Below, piece after piece: positions 17,071-24,752 of a DNA stretch of 64,000 nucleotides. Source of the stretch: JAFGNV01 sp964612485 (lineage in GTDB: Bacteria > Chloroflexota > Anaerolineae > 4572-78 > J111); NCBI GenBank assembly GCA_964612485.1, contig CAZTFF010000005.1, forward strand, positions 62,001-126,000. The letters are read 5' to 3'. A program made the position numbers and the translations under genes. Numbering within the stretch: position 1 is the stretch's first letter; every line of letters begins with the position of its first letter. The notes under the pieces were generated by a model. That model searched no databases and was not told the origin of the DNA. It saw only the letters and a list, made by a program, of their open reading frames with translations.

Positions 17071-18702
17071 TTATTTGCTCCATAATTTACGCAGCAGTCC
17101 TCTTAGCCCCTTTTTTTGAGGTTGGGCCGCCATCGTTTGTTCAACCGTTTTCCCAAACGAGGCCGGGATGTCAGGGTGTTCTTCCGCTAACCTGGCCAGC
17201 TTTTTTAATGCTCTGCCGGATAGATTGTGTGCCCGCTCGTTTAGGCGCGGCAGGCATGCGGTTTCCCCCGCTTCAACCAGCGCTTCGCTTAACGCTACCA
17301 CATCGGCATTGTTTGAGGGCAGGTACAGCTCCAAAAAAGTTTCCCCCCGGCCCGGCACCAGAAGTTGTAAGGGTTTGACCAATTCTAAATTCAAGGCCAG
17401 GTTGCAAAATTGACGATAATCGGCTTCGGCGGCCCGTTCCAGCGCGGCAGGCAGTTTTTTGCGCGGGCTGTCCCAGTAAGCCATAAACAACCGCAACAGG
17501 GGATGATTCATCGTTTCCAATAACGTTTCCAGCGCTTTTACTTCCTGTCGTGGCGGTTCTTTGAAGTTTTCCGCCGCATAACTTTGATACAAAATGTCCA
17601 GCAGGGGCCGCACTTCGAAGCCCTGCCGCAGTTGCCGGAACAGGTTCAGCGCCGGCGTATCCCGGTATACCTGACCGGCGGCCCGGTCAACCAAATTGGA
17701 GGGCAACCTTTTCCGAATCTGACTCCGCAGTGATTTCTGCACCGCCTGCGGATTGATCTGAAACATCGCCGTGATGAGATCGTTGTTGGCCGCGGTCAAC
17801 AAGTCCAGGTCGTAGCTTTTCCCCTCCAGCCACTCGCCCAGCGCGTGCGCGGAGTCACGGAAGCGGGCAATCTGGTCCAGATTGTCGTTCTCAATGGCCT
17901 GGAACACCCAACGCTCGTAGGCCGTTTCCGGCTGTTCCGTGAATTGCCCCTGCACCTGCCGCGTTTTTCCATCAATCTGGGCAAATTTGATACTGACCGG
18001 CGCTTCCGGCAGTCCGATGGCCCAAAAATATGTAGCCACCAGATTGCAGCGATAAAAATAAGTGTCAAATGTGCAGCGGAGCCGGTTTGCCGCCGGTACG
18101 GCTAAAAACGATGCTTCCAGTGCCGGCTCAATCTGTTCGGGCTGGCCCACCAGCGTAATCGTTTCCCGGTTTTCCGCCTGCTGTTTGGCCCGTAAGGCCA
18201 GCAGCGAAAGTTTTTTGAATTCGGCTGCTGGCCATTGTCGGGCGGCTTTGAGATCGCCCGCCAGTGCGTCCGGTAGTTCCAACGATTCCGCCGGAATGTC
18301 GCCGGTCTTAAAATTGCCCCACGCCAACGCCTCGTCAACCGTGGTCACGAAGGAGAAAGTACGAAAGACGCGAAAGGGATCGGCCTCAAACCGGGGCAAA
18401 TCATCCGGCGCAAAGATCAAGCTGTGGGCCAGGTAGCGCCCGCCCCGGCCAAACTGGTCGGGATGGGGCAAAAACGTGATTTGCGCCACCACGCCCTTGC
18501 CGGTAGACGTGGTGAAAAACAACCGCTTCATCGGCTCCACCTCCGAGGAAAAGTAGAGCAGGTAACTCTCCATTTCTTCCACTTCATCTTCGTTGAGGCC
18601 GTTGTGCGAATAAAACAGCGTTTGAAAGCCGCCCCGTCCCTGCGGCGAGCGTTCTTTTTCCACGTTGCTGTAGAGGTGCTGCCAGGCGTTGATCGTTGTC
18701 AT
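17071..18702 (-). CDS. GTPase-associated protein 1 (GAP1)-like protein
   Basis: A 543-residue protein whose N-terminal part (GGFQTLFYSHNGLNEDEVEEMESYL; PMKRLFFTTSTGKGVVAQI; GRGGRYLAHSLIF, within about residues 20-95) matches what I know of the GAP1 N-terminal domain family. This family was defined by genome analysis of predicted GTPase-centred conflict systems. The middle and C-terminal parts (about 270-543) are alpha-helical and poorly conserved, ending in a basic tail (QKKGLRGLLRKLWSK) that may touch membrane or nucleic acid. It lies 109 bp downstream of an FGE-fold gene and in the same orientation as a double-GTPase-like gene at 20284-21264. That pairing is the known context of this family. 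Molecular function is unproven; a regulator or adaptor of the GTPase is the usual proposal. Confidence 0.72.
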   Translation of the reverse strand: MTTINAWQHLYSNVEKERSPQGRGGFQTLFYSHNGLNEDEVEEMESYLLYFSSEVEPMKRLFFTTSTGKGVVAQITFLPHPDQFGRGGRYLAHSLIFAPDDLPRFEADPFRVFRTFSFVTTVDEALAWGNFKTGDIPAESLELPDALAGDLKAARQWPAAEFKKLSLLALRAKQQAENRETITLVGQPEQIEPALEASFLAVPAANRLRCTFDTYFYRCNLVATYFWAIGLPEAPVSIKFAQIDGKTRQVQGQFTEQPETAYERWVFQAIENDNLDQIARFRDSAHALGEWLEGKSYDLDLLTAANNDLITAMFQINPQAVQKSLRSQIRKRLPSNLVDRAAGQVYRDTPALNLFRQLRQGFEVRPLLDILYQSYAAENFKEPPRQEVKALETLLETMNHPLLRLFMAYWDSPRKKLPAALERAAEADYRQFCNLALNLELVKPLQLLVPGRGETFLELYLPSNNADVVALSEALVEAGETACLPRLNERAHNLSGRALKKLARLAEEHPDIPASFGKTVEQTMAAQPQKKGLRGLLRKLWSK

Positions 18703-18740
18703 TTACGGAAATTCCCTTTTCAATAAGGTATCAAAAATTA

Positions 18741-18811
18741 GGTGCCATGTGCCAGGTGTCACGTGCCACAGTTGACTTGACACATGGAACCTGGCATATA
18801 ACACCTGATAC
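18741..18811. repeat. Heptamer-like array between GAP1 and FGE-fold genes
   Basis: Imperfect 7-bp units of the type GTGCCAT/GTGCCAG/GTGTCAC/GTGCCAC fill about 18743-18770, and inverted relatives (CATGGAACCTGGCA) follow. Together they can fold into a hairpin just upstream of the GAP1 start. This is another member of the short-tandem-repeat families in this window. Confidence 0.5.
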
Positions 18812-19471
18812 TCAATAAACATACCGTATCGTTTCTTTATCCGATAAATATGCATCCCCCCGCCGCACCAGCCGGAAGCCAAAGTAGGGGACGCGTTCAG
18901 TCAGAGAAATAGGTTTGATCTCATTGACCAGCGGGTCCCACAAATTGCCCTGAAATTCGGGACGAGGCGCGCCCAATCCTAAAAAGCTTTGGCCTTTTTT
19001 GACCCATTCCACCAGCCCATGCTGCATCAAGGAGACATCCAGCATTGAGTTGGGATTGAGCGCGTCCAGTTTTTCCAAAATGATTTTGGCCGGGCAATCG
19101 TCATCGTCCAGGCAGGTGGTCAATTCATCGTGAAAAGGCGTCGAGGTGCGTCGCAGCGCGGTGTAGATGGCGCGCCACTCCTTCACCGTGGGCAGGTCGA
19201 ACCCCTCGCCCAGCCAGCGGGCAAACGCCAGCGCCTCCGGCGGCAGGATGCCGGTGGCAAACAACCGCTCCCGCTCATCCACATCAAATTGATCGGGCGA
19301 GACCGCCGGATTGAGGGCCGCCATATCCCGGTATTGCTTTTCACTCACCGCGCCGGACTCGGCCACAAATTGGGCAAACTGCACTTTGGTGATGGGCAGC
19401 AGGTTGATTTCCACCCCCACCGCCTCTACGGCCAGCAGGGGAAAGTTGGTTTTATCCAGGGATAGGAGCAT
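18812..19471 (-). CDS. FGE-sulfatase-fold (SUMF1-like) protein, probably non-catalytic
   Basis: A 219-residue protein with the landmarks of the formylglycine-generating-enzyme/C-type-lectin-like fold: INLLPITKVQFAQFVAESG near the N-terminus, ALAFARWLGEGFDLPTVKEWRAIY in the middle (about 115-143) and YFGFRLVRR near the C-terminus (about 195-203). The catalytic cysteine pair of true FGE enzymes near the C-terminal arginine-rich block is not present; the only cysteines are in CLDDDDC at about 159-165. A binding or adaptor role is therefore more likely than sulfatase activation. No sulfatase gene is nearby. It sits between a GAP1-like and a double-GTPase-like gene; FGE-fold proteins recur in NTPase/GTPase-centred predicted conflict loci. 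Confidence 0.72.
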   Translation of the reverse strand: MLLSLDKTNFPLLAVEAVGVEINLLPITKVQFAQFVAESGAVSEKQYRDMAALNPAVSPDQFDVDERERLFATGILPPEALAFARWLGEGFDLPTVKEWRAIYTALRRTSTPFHDELTTCLDDDDCPAKIILEKLDALNPNSMLDVSLMQHGLVEWVKKGQSFLGLGAPRPEFQGNLWDPLVNEIKPISLTERVPYFGFRLVRRGDAYLSDKETIRYVY

Positions 19472-19514
19472 AGTTCTCTGTCCATATCAAATTTATGTGT
19501 GTTATTGAAAAATA

Positions 19515-19555
19515 TTGACAAATTCTATTTTGCCTGTCATAATTGATTCTATCAA
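19515..19555 (+). promoter_or_regulatory. Promoter and possible operator of the toxin-antitoxin operon
   Basis: TTGACA (19515-19520), a 17-bp spacer and CATAAT (19538-19543) form a strong promoter. Two inverted repeats overlap it: TGACA at 19516-19520 with TGTCA at 19535-19539, and TTGAT/ATCAA (19543-19547 with 19551-19555, 3-nt gap) around the expected start of transcription. Such a layout fits autorepression by the AbrB-type antitoxin. Confidence 0.6.
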
Positions 19556-19582
19556 GCAATAGTTCTTTTGGGAGATTTTATT

Positions 19583-19843
19583 ATGATCGTCAGTAAAATC
19601 GGTCGTCGCGGTCAAATAACCATCCCCGGTGTGATCCGCCGCCGGTTGAGGCTGGAAGATGGAGATCGGGTTGCTTTTGTCCGGCGGGGTAACGAGGTGG
19701 TATTGCAGCCCCTGGCTCATACTTTGCTGGATATGAAAGGCAGCGTTCCCGTTTCCGAGCCTCAAGATTTTGCTGATATTCGCCACCAGGTTCGTGAAAG
19801 TCGCTCCAAATACCGACAAGAGGAAGCGGACAATGAGTCCTGA
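19583..19843 (+). CDS. AbrB/SpoVT-type antitoxin (VapB-like)
   Basis: An 86-residue protein with an N-terminal swapped-hairpin DNA-binding domain: MIVSKIGRRGQITIPGVIRRRLRLEDGDRVAFVRRGNEVVLQPL (residues 1-44). The hydrophilic C-terminal half presumably binds and blocks the toxin. ATG 19583 follows GGGAG. The last eleven bases overlap the start of the PIN toxin gene, the common translational-coupling layout of type II systems. It likely autorepresses its promoter through the palindromes at 19516-19555. The pair lies head-out inside the GAP1/FGE-fold/GTPase locus. Confidence 0.9.
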   Translation: MIVSKIGRRGQITIPGVIRRRLRLEDGDRVAFVRRGNEVVLQPLAHTLLDMKGSVPVSEPQDFADIRHQVRESRSKYRQEEADNES

Positions 19844-20264
19844 GCGCGTATTTGTCGATACCAACCTCTTTCTGCGTTATTTGACCAACGATGTTCCGGC
19901 CCAGGCCGATGCCGTTGAAAAACTGCTGCGTCAGGCCGTTGCGGGGGAGATCACCCTGGTGACGAATACCCTGGTGATAGCCGAAATTGTCTGGACGTTA
20001 GAGTCTTTCTACCATCTTACCAAAAACGATGTACGCGAGAAAATTTTGGCTATCCTCAATACGCCCGGCCTCGATGTGGTTGACAGCGATCAGATCTTGC
20101 AGGCCATCACCTGGTACGCCGATCAGAATATAGATTTTATCGATGCCTACAGCGCCGTCTGGCTCCTGGACCGGAAAATGTCTACAGCCTATACCTTTGA
20201 CCGTAAGCATTTTGCTCGATTGCCCGGTATTACGGTGCGCGTGCCGGGAGATAACGAACCCTAA
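19833..20264 (+). CDS. vapC: PIN-domain toxin (VapC-like ribonuclease)
   Basis: A 143-residue PIN domain with the expected acidic residues: D in FVDTNLFLRYL (about residue 8), E in LVIAEIVWTL (about 48), D in IDFIDAYSAVW (about 103-106) and D in YTFDRKHFARL (about 124). VapC-type toxins are Mg-dependent ribonucleases cutting tRNA or rRNA. The start at 19833 overlaps the antitoxin stop by 11 nt. It ends 19 bp before the stop of the convergent GTPase gene. Confidence 0.92.
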   Translation: MSPERVFVDTNLFLRYLTNDVPAQADAVEKLLRQAVAGEITLVTNTLVIAEIVWTLESFYHLTKNDVREKILAILNTPGLDVVDSDQILQAITWYADQNIDFIDAYSAVWLLDRKMSTAYTFDRKHFARLPGITVRVPGDNEP

Positions 20265-20283
20265 TTCACTTTAACGGCCTCGC

Positions 20284-21264
20284 CTAATACCCAAACCAGC
20301 GCTGCCACAAGGTTTTGGGAAACGATTTCTCCATAATCCACAACAGTGGGTCCAAAATCCGGCGGGGCACAATATCAACCGCCAGTCGCGCGCCCAGCGG
20401 TTCGGTGCCCAGGGCAGAGATGATGGAAAAGTTCAGGCTTTTGAAATGGGCCTGGGCGGTATTGACAAATTCGTGGGCGTCCAGCTCTTGCTCGGTGAAA
20501 TCCAGCAGCCGGGATGAAACTTTGTACATCTTTTCCATATAGCCGTCGGGCTGGGCCAGCGCGTCTACCGAGCCGGCGACCAGGTAGCTGTGTAAATCGA
20601 CCCACTGGCCGCTGAACCGGCTCACCATTTGGTCCGCTTTGGTAAAAACAATCACCAGATGCTGGTCGTGGGTGCTGTCGCCCAACTCGCGTATGCCCAC
20701 CACATAGGTATTGAGCAGTTTTTGCATCTCGGCCCGGGGGTCATCCAGATCAGGTACGCTGATGAGCAGCATCACGGCTTTGGCCTCGCGCACAAAGCTG
20801 GCAAATTGCACCAGTTGGCGGGGCTTTTCAAAACATTCGCCGCCGGTGTCAAAAAACAACAGGCTGCTGTTGGGCTGCATGGGCATGCCCTCCACCCGGA
20901 TCATGGTGGGGCGGGGAAAGTTCTTGGGCGTCGAGTCGGGCAGCGCGCCGCCTTCCAGCATGCGGGCGTTGCCGTACACGGTGTCCAGGCTGTCTTCATC
21001 CAGCCCCATCGTAAAAAAATCGGGCCAATCGCGGGCCAAGGTCAGTTTTTTGAGGGTATAAAACAGCGAGGCAAAATAAACGGTTTTGCCGTGCTGCCGG
21101 AATCCCACCGCGCTGATCACCACCGGGGGATACTTTTTATAATCCTGCGCGTAGAGCGCGGGAACGTGCTCGTTGCAGTTGGGGCATACATAAACCGAGG
21201 CCGGGTTGTTGGCGAGTCGTTTCTTTTTGAATTTCACGTCGGCCAGGCAGAAGGAGCAGAGCAT
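20284..21264 (-). CDS. Zinc-ribbon double-GTPase-type (DO-GTPase2-like) protein
   Basis: A 326-residue protein that begins with a zinc ribbon (CSFC at about residues 3-6 and CPNC at about 27-30). A P-loop GTPase domain follows: Walker A GFRQHGKT (about 54-61), G3 FFDTGGE (about 137-143), G4 FTKAD (about 207-211) and a SALG G5-like motif. It matches my recollection of the double-GTPase 2 family of predicted prokaryotic conflict systems, where it pairs with GAP1. The GAP1-like gene is the third same-strand gene at this locus. The two are separated by the FGE-fold gene and by a VapBC pair on the opposite strand. Biochemical role is unproven: it may be a GTP-dependent switch that senses invasion and recruits an effector. 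Confidence 0.72.
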   Translation of the reverse strand: MLCSFCLADVKFKKKRLANNPASVYVCPNCNEHVPALYAQDYKKYPPVVISAVGFRQHGKTVYFASLFYTLKKLTLARDWPDFFTMGLDEDSLDTVYGNARMLEGGALPDSTPKNFPRPTMIRVEGMPMQPNSSLLFFDTGGECFEKPRQLVQFASFVREAKAVMLLISVPDLDDPRAEMQKLLNTYVVGIRELGDSTHDQHLVIVFTKADQMVSRFSGQWVDLHSYLVAGSVDALAQPDGYMEKMYKVSSRLLDFTEQELDAHEFVNTAQAHFKSLNFSIISALGTEPLGARLAVDIVPRRILDPLLWIMEKSFPKTLWQRWFGY

Positions 21265-21402
21265 GGATCACCTCGTTTGGAATCTATCACCACTATACCA
21301 CAGGCAAAATTCGTTGTCACCTGCCAAATGTCAGGGCGAAACACGACGATTGTCCGTATCATAGTTGTTTAGTTATAGCATAAACGATAATGACACCGAA
21401 TT

Positions 21403-21421
21403 TTCGTAGTCCGGCTACGAA
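21403..21421. repeat. Small palindrome in the yjbQ-GTPase spacer
   Basis: TTCGTAG/CTACGAA form a 7-bp stem around TCCGG, followed on the + strand by TTTTT. It could be a REP-like unit or a terminator read from the + side, but no + strand gene ends here. The rest of 21265-21486 shows nothing recognisable. Confidence 0.45.
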
Positions 21422-21499
21422 TTTTTGTAACAATGCGGGGATTTTTCGAAGAACCAGTTGAGGAGAGACCACAAAACAGCCAGGCGACAGGATGCCGGT

Positions 21500-21545
21500 C
21501 TACCGCTACCCTGCTACTTTGCTGCCTGTTACCCTGCTATTCTCC
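21500..21545. repeat. Octamer repeats overlapping the yjbQ stop
   Basis: Units such as CTACCCTG, CTACTTTG and TTACCCTG in 8-bp register. The yjbQ stop codon (TAG on the minus strand, 21537-21539) is formed by one of the units. Confidence 0.65.
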
Positions 21546-21953
21546 CATCATCTGTACCACAATTCGGCGGGAGCGGCTGCGATTATCAAAATCCACAAAC
21601 GCAATTTCTTGCCACGTACCCAGCGTTAACTGCCGTTCGACAAATGGGATAGTGATTGAGGGGCCTAATAACGCGGCGCGTACGTGAGAAAAGCCGTTAC
21701 CGTCGTGCCAGCGCTCGTTATGTTTGTATTCCCATTCGGTTGAAGCCAGCCGCTCAAAAAGCGCTTCAAAATCTTGCAGCATGCCGTCTTCGTATTCTAC
21801 GGTGGTGAGCGCGCTGGTGGCGCTGGGGGTAAAAACCGTGACCACGCCATTTTTTAGCCCGCTGCCGCGCACCGCCCCGGCTACAGCCTCGGTGATGTTG
21901 TGAATATCGCAAAATCCTTCCGTAGAAAGGTGAAATTCGTGCGTGATGACCAT
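21537..21953 (-). CDS. yjbQ: YjbQ/UPF0047 family protein
   Basis: A 138-residue YjbQ-family protein with typical blocks: GLKNGVVTVFTPSATSALTTVEYEDGM, NGFSHVRAALLGPSITIPFVERQLTLGTWQEIAFVDFDNRSRSRRIVVQMMGE. The family is widespread; E. coli YjbQ has weak thiamine-phosphate synthase activity and its true role is unclear. ATG 21953 (MVITHEF) is preferred because GAAGGAG lies six bases upstream. An upstream extension runs through octamer repeats and is rejected. It is downstream of pheT on the same strand. Confidence 0.9.
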   Translation of the reverse strand: MVITHEFHLSTEGFCDIHNITEAVAGAVRGSGLKNGVVTVFTPSATSALTTVEYEDGMLQDFEALFERLASTEWEYKHNERWHDGNGFSHVRAALLGPSITIPFVERQLTLGTWQEIAFVDFDNRSRSRRIVVQMMGE

Positions 21954-21964
21954 ATTTGGCTCCT

Positions 21965-22072
21965 TCAGGGTAACAGGGTTGCAGAGTAGCAGGGTAGCAA
22001 GATACAAACCTGTTACTTGCAACCTTGCAACCTTGCAACCTTGCAACCTTGCAACCTTGCTATACCCTGTCA
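21965..22072. repeat. Octamer tandem array between pheT and yjbQ
   Basis: About five consecutive units of TTGCAACC/CTTGCAAC occupy about 22017-22057, bounded by degenerate units on both sides. The array begins immediately after the pheT stop. There is no spacer structure, so it is not a CRISPR. It belongs to the same octamer family as 6911-6934, 21500-21545 and 24710-24752. Confidence 0.8.
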
Positions 22073-24676
22073 TTAACTCCGCAATTTTGCGCCCAATTCG
22101 CGTTCCAGCCGCTTCACAATCTTGTTCTGCTGTTTGGCAACCACTTTATCGGTGAGAGTGCGCTCTTCAGATTGAAAGGTGAGGCTGTAGGCCAGACTCT
22201 TTTTACCCACACCCAACTGTTCGCCTCGGAACACGTCAAACAGTTGCACTTTCGTAACCAGTGGCTGGCCGGTTTGGGCAATTAATTCTTCTACCTGGTT
22301 GGCGGGGATCGATTCATCCACCACCACGGCAATATCCTGCTGTACCGCCGGGAAACGGGGTACGCTGCGCACCACGTGCATTTCCGGGGCCAGGCCAAGT
22401 AAAGCGTCCAGATCAAATTCGGCGGCCAGTACCGGCTGCTCGTCATCCACCTGCACTTCGTAGGCTTCCACCACCAGCGGATGCAATTGCCCCAGCACGC
22501 CCACCACTTGCCCGTTGACCGATACTTCGGCCACGCGGCCCGGATGGTAGGCCGGCTGTTTCGTAGGCGCAAACGAAACGTCGCTGATGTACAACCCCGC
22601 CAGCAGCGCTTCAACCACGCCCTTTATATCGAAAAAGTCAACCGGCTCGGTATCGCTGCCGGGCAGCCAGGTGCCGGCTTCGCGCGGGCCGGTCATCACC
22701 AGCGCCAGCCGCCCCGGCTCCGACGGCAGCACCGCGTCTTCGCCCGTACCGTTGGCATTGGGCAGGTAAACGTGACCAACTTCAAAGATCTGTACCCGCG
22801 CTTGATGTTTGCTGTTTTCGGCGGCAATTTCCAACACGCTGTTGAGTAAGCTGTGGCGCATGGCGGCGCGCTCCGGCGTGGAAGGGTTGGCCAGGGTGAC
22901 GTATCGGGCCTGAGCCGCGTAATCCTGCCCCAGCACCCGGGCTTCGGCTTCGGGCGTGGTCAGGCGGTAGGTGATCACTTCGGTCAGCCCGGCCTGCACC
23001 AACAGGTTGCGGGTTTCCTCTTCCCGGTACAGCGACGTATTGTCTCGCTGCGGCGGCAACTCGTCAGCAATTTCCGTCACCGGCACGCGGTCATAGCCGT
23101 AGATGCGGGCAATCTCTTCTACCAGGTCGGCCCGGCCCGACACCGGTTCATCAGAAATATCCAGCCGGTGATCGGGCACGGTGACGCGCAGGGTGGGCGA
23201 CTCGGCCTCGATTTCGGCCACTTCAAATTCCAGCGATTCCAGTATACGTTTGATCTCGGCCAGGCTGATCTCGATGCCCAGCAGGCGAGTGACTTCCGCC
23301 TGCGGCAAATCGATCACCACCGGCTGCGGCGGGTTGGGATAATTGTCGAGCAGCCCCTGAACAGTGCCGCCGGCCACATCCTGCATCAGCTTGGCCCCGC
23401 GCAGCGCGCCAAACATGGCCAGACTGGGATGCACGCCCCGGCTAAAACGATACCCCGCTTCGGATGGGATATTAAGCGCCTGGCTGCTGCGCCGGATGTT
23501 GATGAAGTTCCAGGCCGCCGCCTCTAACAGAATGTTTTGGCTGTCGTCGGCCACTTCGCTTTCCAGGCCGCCCATAATGCCGCCGATGCTCAGGTTGCTC
23601 TTGGGATCGGTCACCAAAATGGAGAAATCGGGCATTTCGTGGGTTTTTTCGTCGAGCGTTTCCACTTTTTCGCCCGGTTCGGCCAGCCGGGTGATGATTT
23701 TGACCGGCCCGTCAGGCTCTGCGTATTCGTTGGCCCGGCGGCGCAGTGCATCCCAATCAAAAGCGTGGTTGGGCTGGCCCATTTCTAGCATCACGTAGTT
23801 ACTCACATCGACAATGTTGCTGATGGGGCGCATCCCGGCCAGCCGCAGCCGCCGCTGCATCCAGTAAGGCGAGGGTTTGATCTCAATATTCTCGATGAGG
23901 ACAGCCACAAAACGCGGGTTCAGCTCCGGCTCGGTAGTGTCGATGTCCAGAACGTTGTCCAGCTTGGGCAGGTCTTGGCCCTGCTTGCCGGCAGGGTTGT
24001 ACGGGACCGCTGTTCCTTCTTGGCCGGCCAGCACGTCCGGGTAGCGCAATGTCTGGCCGGTCAGGGCGGCCACTTCGCGGGCGACGCCCAAGATCGAGGC
24101 GCAGCGGCTCAGGTTGGGGGTGATGTCGATGTCCAGCACCACGTCACCCCAGATGTCAACCAGAGGCGTGCCCGGCGCGGCCTCGTCTTGGGTCAAAATG
24201 ATGCCTTCGTGCTCATCGCTCAAGCCCAACTCCTTTTCCGAGCAGAGCATATGGCGGTTCATAATGCCCCGAATCTCGCGGCCTTTGAGTTTCATCATTT
24301 TGCCGGGTTCTTTGGCGTGGCCGTCGTACACCGTGGCCCCTTCCATCACAAAGGGAGATTTGAGACCCAGCCCGCTGATGTCGCCCTGGCCCACAAACTC
24401 GAACAGGTTAGGCGCGCCGGTGACCACGGTTTCGGGTTCGTTTGCGCCAATGTCCACCGTGGCCAGCACCAGCCGGTCGGCATTGGGGTGCTGTTCCACT
24501 TTGAGAAGATGGCCCAGCACCAGTTTATCACGGGGCCATTCCAGATCGCTCCCTCCGACGCCAATTTTTTCAATTCCGCCCACTTCCAACCCGGCCAGGG
24601 TGATGCGCTCGGCCAGTTTTTCAATGGGAATGTCAATGTCTACAAAATCTTTCAGCCAGCTTATCGGTACTTTCAT
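22073..24676 (-). CDS. pheT: Phenylalanine-tRNA ligase beta subunit
   Basis: An 867-residue beta subunit of the alpha2beta2 enzyme that charges tRNA-Phe. The N-terminus MKVPISWLKDFVDIDIP is standard. A tRNA-binding OB-fold lies at about 40-160, followed by the B3/B4 editing region, the B5 DNA-binding-like domain, the catalytic-like core with EEIARIYGYDRVP, and a C-terminal ferredoxin-fold anticodon-binding domain (VPRFPAVQQDIAVVVDESIP to the end). It is somewhat longer than the E. coli protein (795). It lies 73 bp downstream of pheS, the spacer being octamer repeats. Confidence 0.97.
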   Translation of the reverse strand: MKVPISWLKDFVDIDIPIEKLAERITLAGLEVGGIEKIGVGGSDLEWPRDKLVLGHLLKVEQHPNADRLVLATVDIGANEPETVVTGAPNLFEFVGQGDISGLGLKSPFVMEGATVYDGHAKEPGKMMKLKGREIRGIMNRHMLCSEKELGLSDEHEGIILTQDEAAPGTPLVDIWGDVVLDIDITPNLSRCASILGVAREVAALTGQTLRYPDVLAGQEGTAVPYNPAGKQGQDLPKLDNVLDIDTTEPELNPRFVAVLIENIEIKPSPYWMQRRLRLAGMRPISNIVDVSNYVMLEMGQPNHAFDWDALRRRANEYAEPDGPVKIITRLAEPGEKVETLDEKTHEMPDFSILVTDPKSNLSIGGIMGGLESEVADDSQNILLEAAAWNFINIRRSSQALNIPSEAGYRFSRGVHPSLAMFGALRGAKLMQDVAGGTVQGLLDNYPNPPQPVVIDLPQAEVTRLLGIEISLAEIKRILESLEFEVAEIEAESPTLRVTVPDHRLDISDEPVSGRADLVEEIARIYGYDRVPVTEIADELPPQRDNTSLYREEETRNLLVQAGLTEVITYRLTTPEAEARVLGQDYAAQARYVTLANPSTPERAAMRHSLLNSVLEIAAENSKHQARVQIFEVGHVYLPNANGTGEDAVLPSEPGRLALVMTGPREAGTWLPGSDTEPVDFFDIKGVVEALLAGLYISDVSFAPTKQPAYHPGRVAEVSVNGQVVGVLGQLHPLVVEAYEVQVDDEQPVLAAEFDLDALLGLAPEMHVVRSVPRFPAVQQDIAVVVDESIPANQVEELIAQTGQPLVTKVQLFDVFRGEQLGVGKKSLAYSLTFQSEERTLTDKVVAKQQNKIVKRLERELGAKLRS

Positions 24677-24709
24677 GGTTGCTCTCTCGTTGTTTTTTTG
24701 TGTTTAAGT

Positions 24710-24752
24710 GCTACCCTGCTACTTTGCTACCTGCTACCTTGCTACCCTGCTA
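24710..24752. repeat. Octamer tandem array between pheS and pheT
   Basis: Units CTACCCTG, CTACTTTG, CTACCTTG and CTACCCTG fill the spacer. The pheS stop codon (TAG on the minus strand, 24750-24752) lies within a unit, so the repeat family supplies the stop. Confidence 0.75.

Noticed and set aside
18812..19471. Functional sulfatase-activating enzyme
   Set aside because: The catalytic cysteines of true FGE are missing and no sulfatase is near; more likely a binding version of the fold.
22017..22057. Possible CRISPR array
   Set aside because: The repeats are 8 bp with no unique spacers; it is a tandem octamer array, and no cas genes are nearby.
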